DNA of 64,000 nt. Source: DASSFZ01 sp035283185 (GTDB lineage Bacteria; Chloroflexota; Anaerolineae; Fen-1058). Of the stretch, positions 63,431 through 64,000 are shown in pieces. Numbering within the stretch: position 1 is the first letter of the stretch; each line of letters begins with the position of its first letter. The notes under the pieces are model-generated. The model worked only from the letters and a program-made list of their open reading frames with translations. It made no database searches and was not told the DNA's origin. A program made the translations under genes and the position numbers. The stretch spans positions 89,748 through 153,747 of the forward strand of contig DATEUJ010000162.1 in NCBI GenBank assembly GCA_035283185.1, written 5' to 3'.

Positions 63431-63872
63431 ACCAAGAACTGGTGTCGTGTACCCGCGCACGATTGGCAAATACTCACGTTCCAAGTCGTAATCGGACGCT
63501 GGCAAAGGCAACAGCCGCGCAAAGCCAATGCCAGCGTCTCGAACCAGTATGCGGGGTAGCGCATGACACAGATACTTGTTGTACTAGCCGACGATCATCC
63601 GGCGCTGCGGACGGGCATTCGTAATCGGGTGACAAGAGGCACATGGAAGCGCATGTGGCGAAGAAGGAGATAAGCGCCTATTCCAGGAGATGCACCAGGC
63701 GGGCCTCAGAATGGGGACGAAGCAAACTGGCTGCCTGTCGCTTATGCCACGCTCTCTAGCGGAAGATCTATCTGAACCTGACCGTTGATCTCCATTCGCG
63801 GACACGGGTGCGGTATGGCGGCAGGCTTTGCCATTTGAAAGTATTTTGCCGCCTAAGGACATTGGTCACAAG
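63431..63872. other. Decayed region without an intact gene
   Basis: Apart from the response-regulator scrap at 63563, I see no supportable gene. Both strands hold only short frames. It looks like the degraded right edge of the block that begins near 55.1 kb. Confidence 0.45.
63563..63673 (+). pseudogene. Response regulator, 5-prime remnant
   Basis: MTQILVVLADDHPALRTGIR is the opening of a NarL-type receiver domain with its acidic pair. Similarity ends after about 22 codons, and the frame stops at 63673. Confidence 0.5.
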
Positions 63873-64000
63873 TTAAGGATTCGCCGCGCTTGTCAAGGGC
63901 ACGATGTCGCGCGACGAGGGAGGGCCAGCCCGTTTTCGCGGACGTTTGAGAATACCGAACAATTTCGCGTTCGTCGCCAGATAGATGACCACGTCGTCGG
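63873..64000 (-). CDS. Unidentified protein, C-terminal end (cut by window edge)
   Basis: On the minus strand the frame is open from the right edge to a TAA at 63873-63875, giving DDVVIYLATNAKLFGILKRP and a basic tail ending LTSAANP. Too short to identify. It suggests that ordinary chromosome resumes here. Confidence 0.4.
   Translation of the reverse strand, partial: DDVVIYLATNAKLFGILKRPRKRAGPPSSRDIVPLTSAANP

Noticed and set aside
63101..63511. 136-codon minus-strand frame
   Set aside because: It overlaps the better-supported Tat gene and ester cyclase remnant and matches no family I recognise.

Overview
The window is GC-rich, dense bacterial DNA that looks like Chloroflexota (Anaerolineae- or Caldilineae-like). 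Reasons: a CysM/Mec/CysO cysteine cluster; exported proteins with a YLPxVLR-type motif (about 6.35 and 27.06 kb); TPR plus TolB-propeller proteins with Thr/Pro tails; several NarL-type two-component systems; and many small palindromic repeats and MITEs. The phylum is an inference. No rRNA or tRNA gene was recognised.

Layout. 0-3 kb: tail of a subtilisin-like protease, a membrane protein and a SnoaL-like protein. 3-10 kb: sulfur block with cysM, cysS, a JAMM protease (Mec), a sulfur carrier (CysO), DUF4395, thioredoxin and an MoeZ-type activating enzyme. Together these can make cysteine from a protein thiocarboxylate. 10-16 kb: decayed toxin-antitoxin genes, pyrD/pyrK-like genes, a band-7 protein, a CbpA-like DnaJ and a lipoprotein HtrA. 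16-24 kb: an eRF1-like (baeRF) gene, a methyltransferase with two tandem in-frame UGA codons, a PMT-type glycosyltransferase, an ATP-grasp enzyme, YggX, a radical SAM protein whose UGA reads into a CUAEP tail, and a hydrolase. 24-36 kb: a lamin-tail/phospholipase-D exoprotein, two large propeller proteins, HEPN/MNT, and a scrambled segment with comM pieces. 36-44 kb: a minus-strand MacB-like exporter operon. 44-54 kb: a LAL regulator, a histidine kinase/response regulator pair and an ABC-2 exporter. 54-55 kb: HigBA. 55-63.7 kb: a block of different character with its own two-component pair, three genes behind near-identical promoters, and a decayed right end.

Most interesting points. (1) Two genes carry in-frame UGA codons, each followed by a 17-nt hairpin (7-bp stem, 3-nt loop starting with G) at the distance expected for a bacterial SECIS. 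One is a CUAEP-tail radical SAM protein, a known selenoprotein type. The other is a methyltransferase with UGA-UGA. (2) Three promoters at 57.3, 58.3 and 58.8 kb share about 70 bp including TTGCCY-17-TAYYCT, which suggests a small regulon next to a NarL-type regulator. (3) Three MITE families are present, two with clear 8-bp target duplications and one with a TTA duplication. A related hairpin repeat lies in frame inside coding genes.
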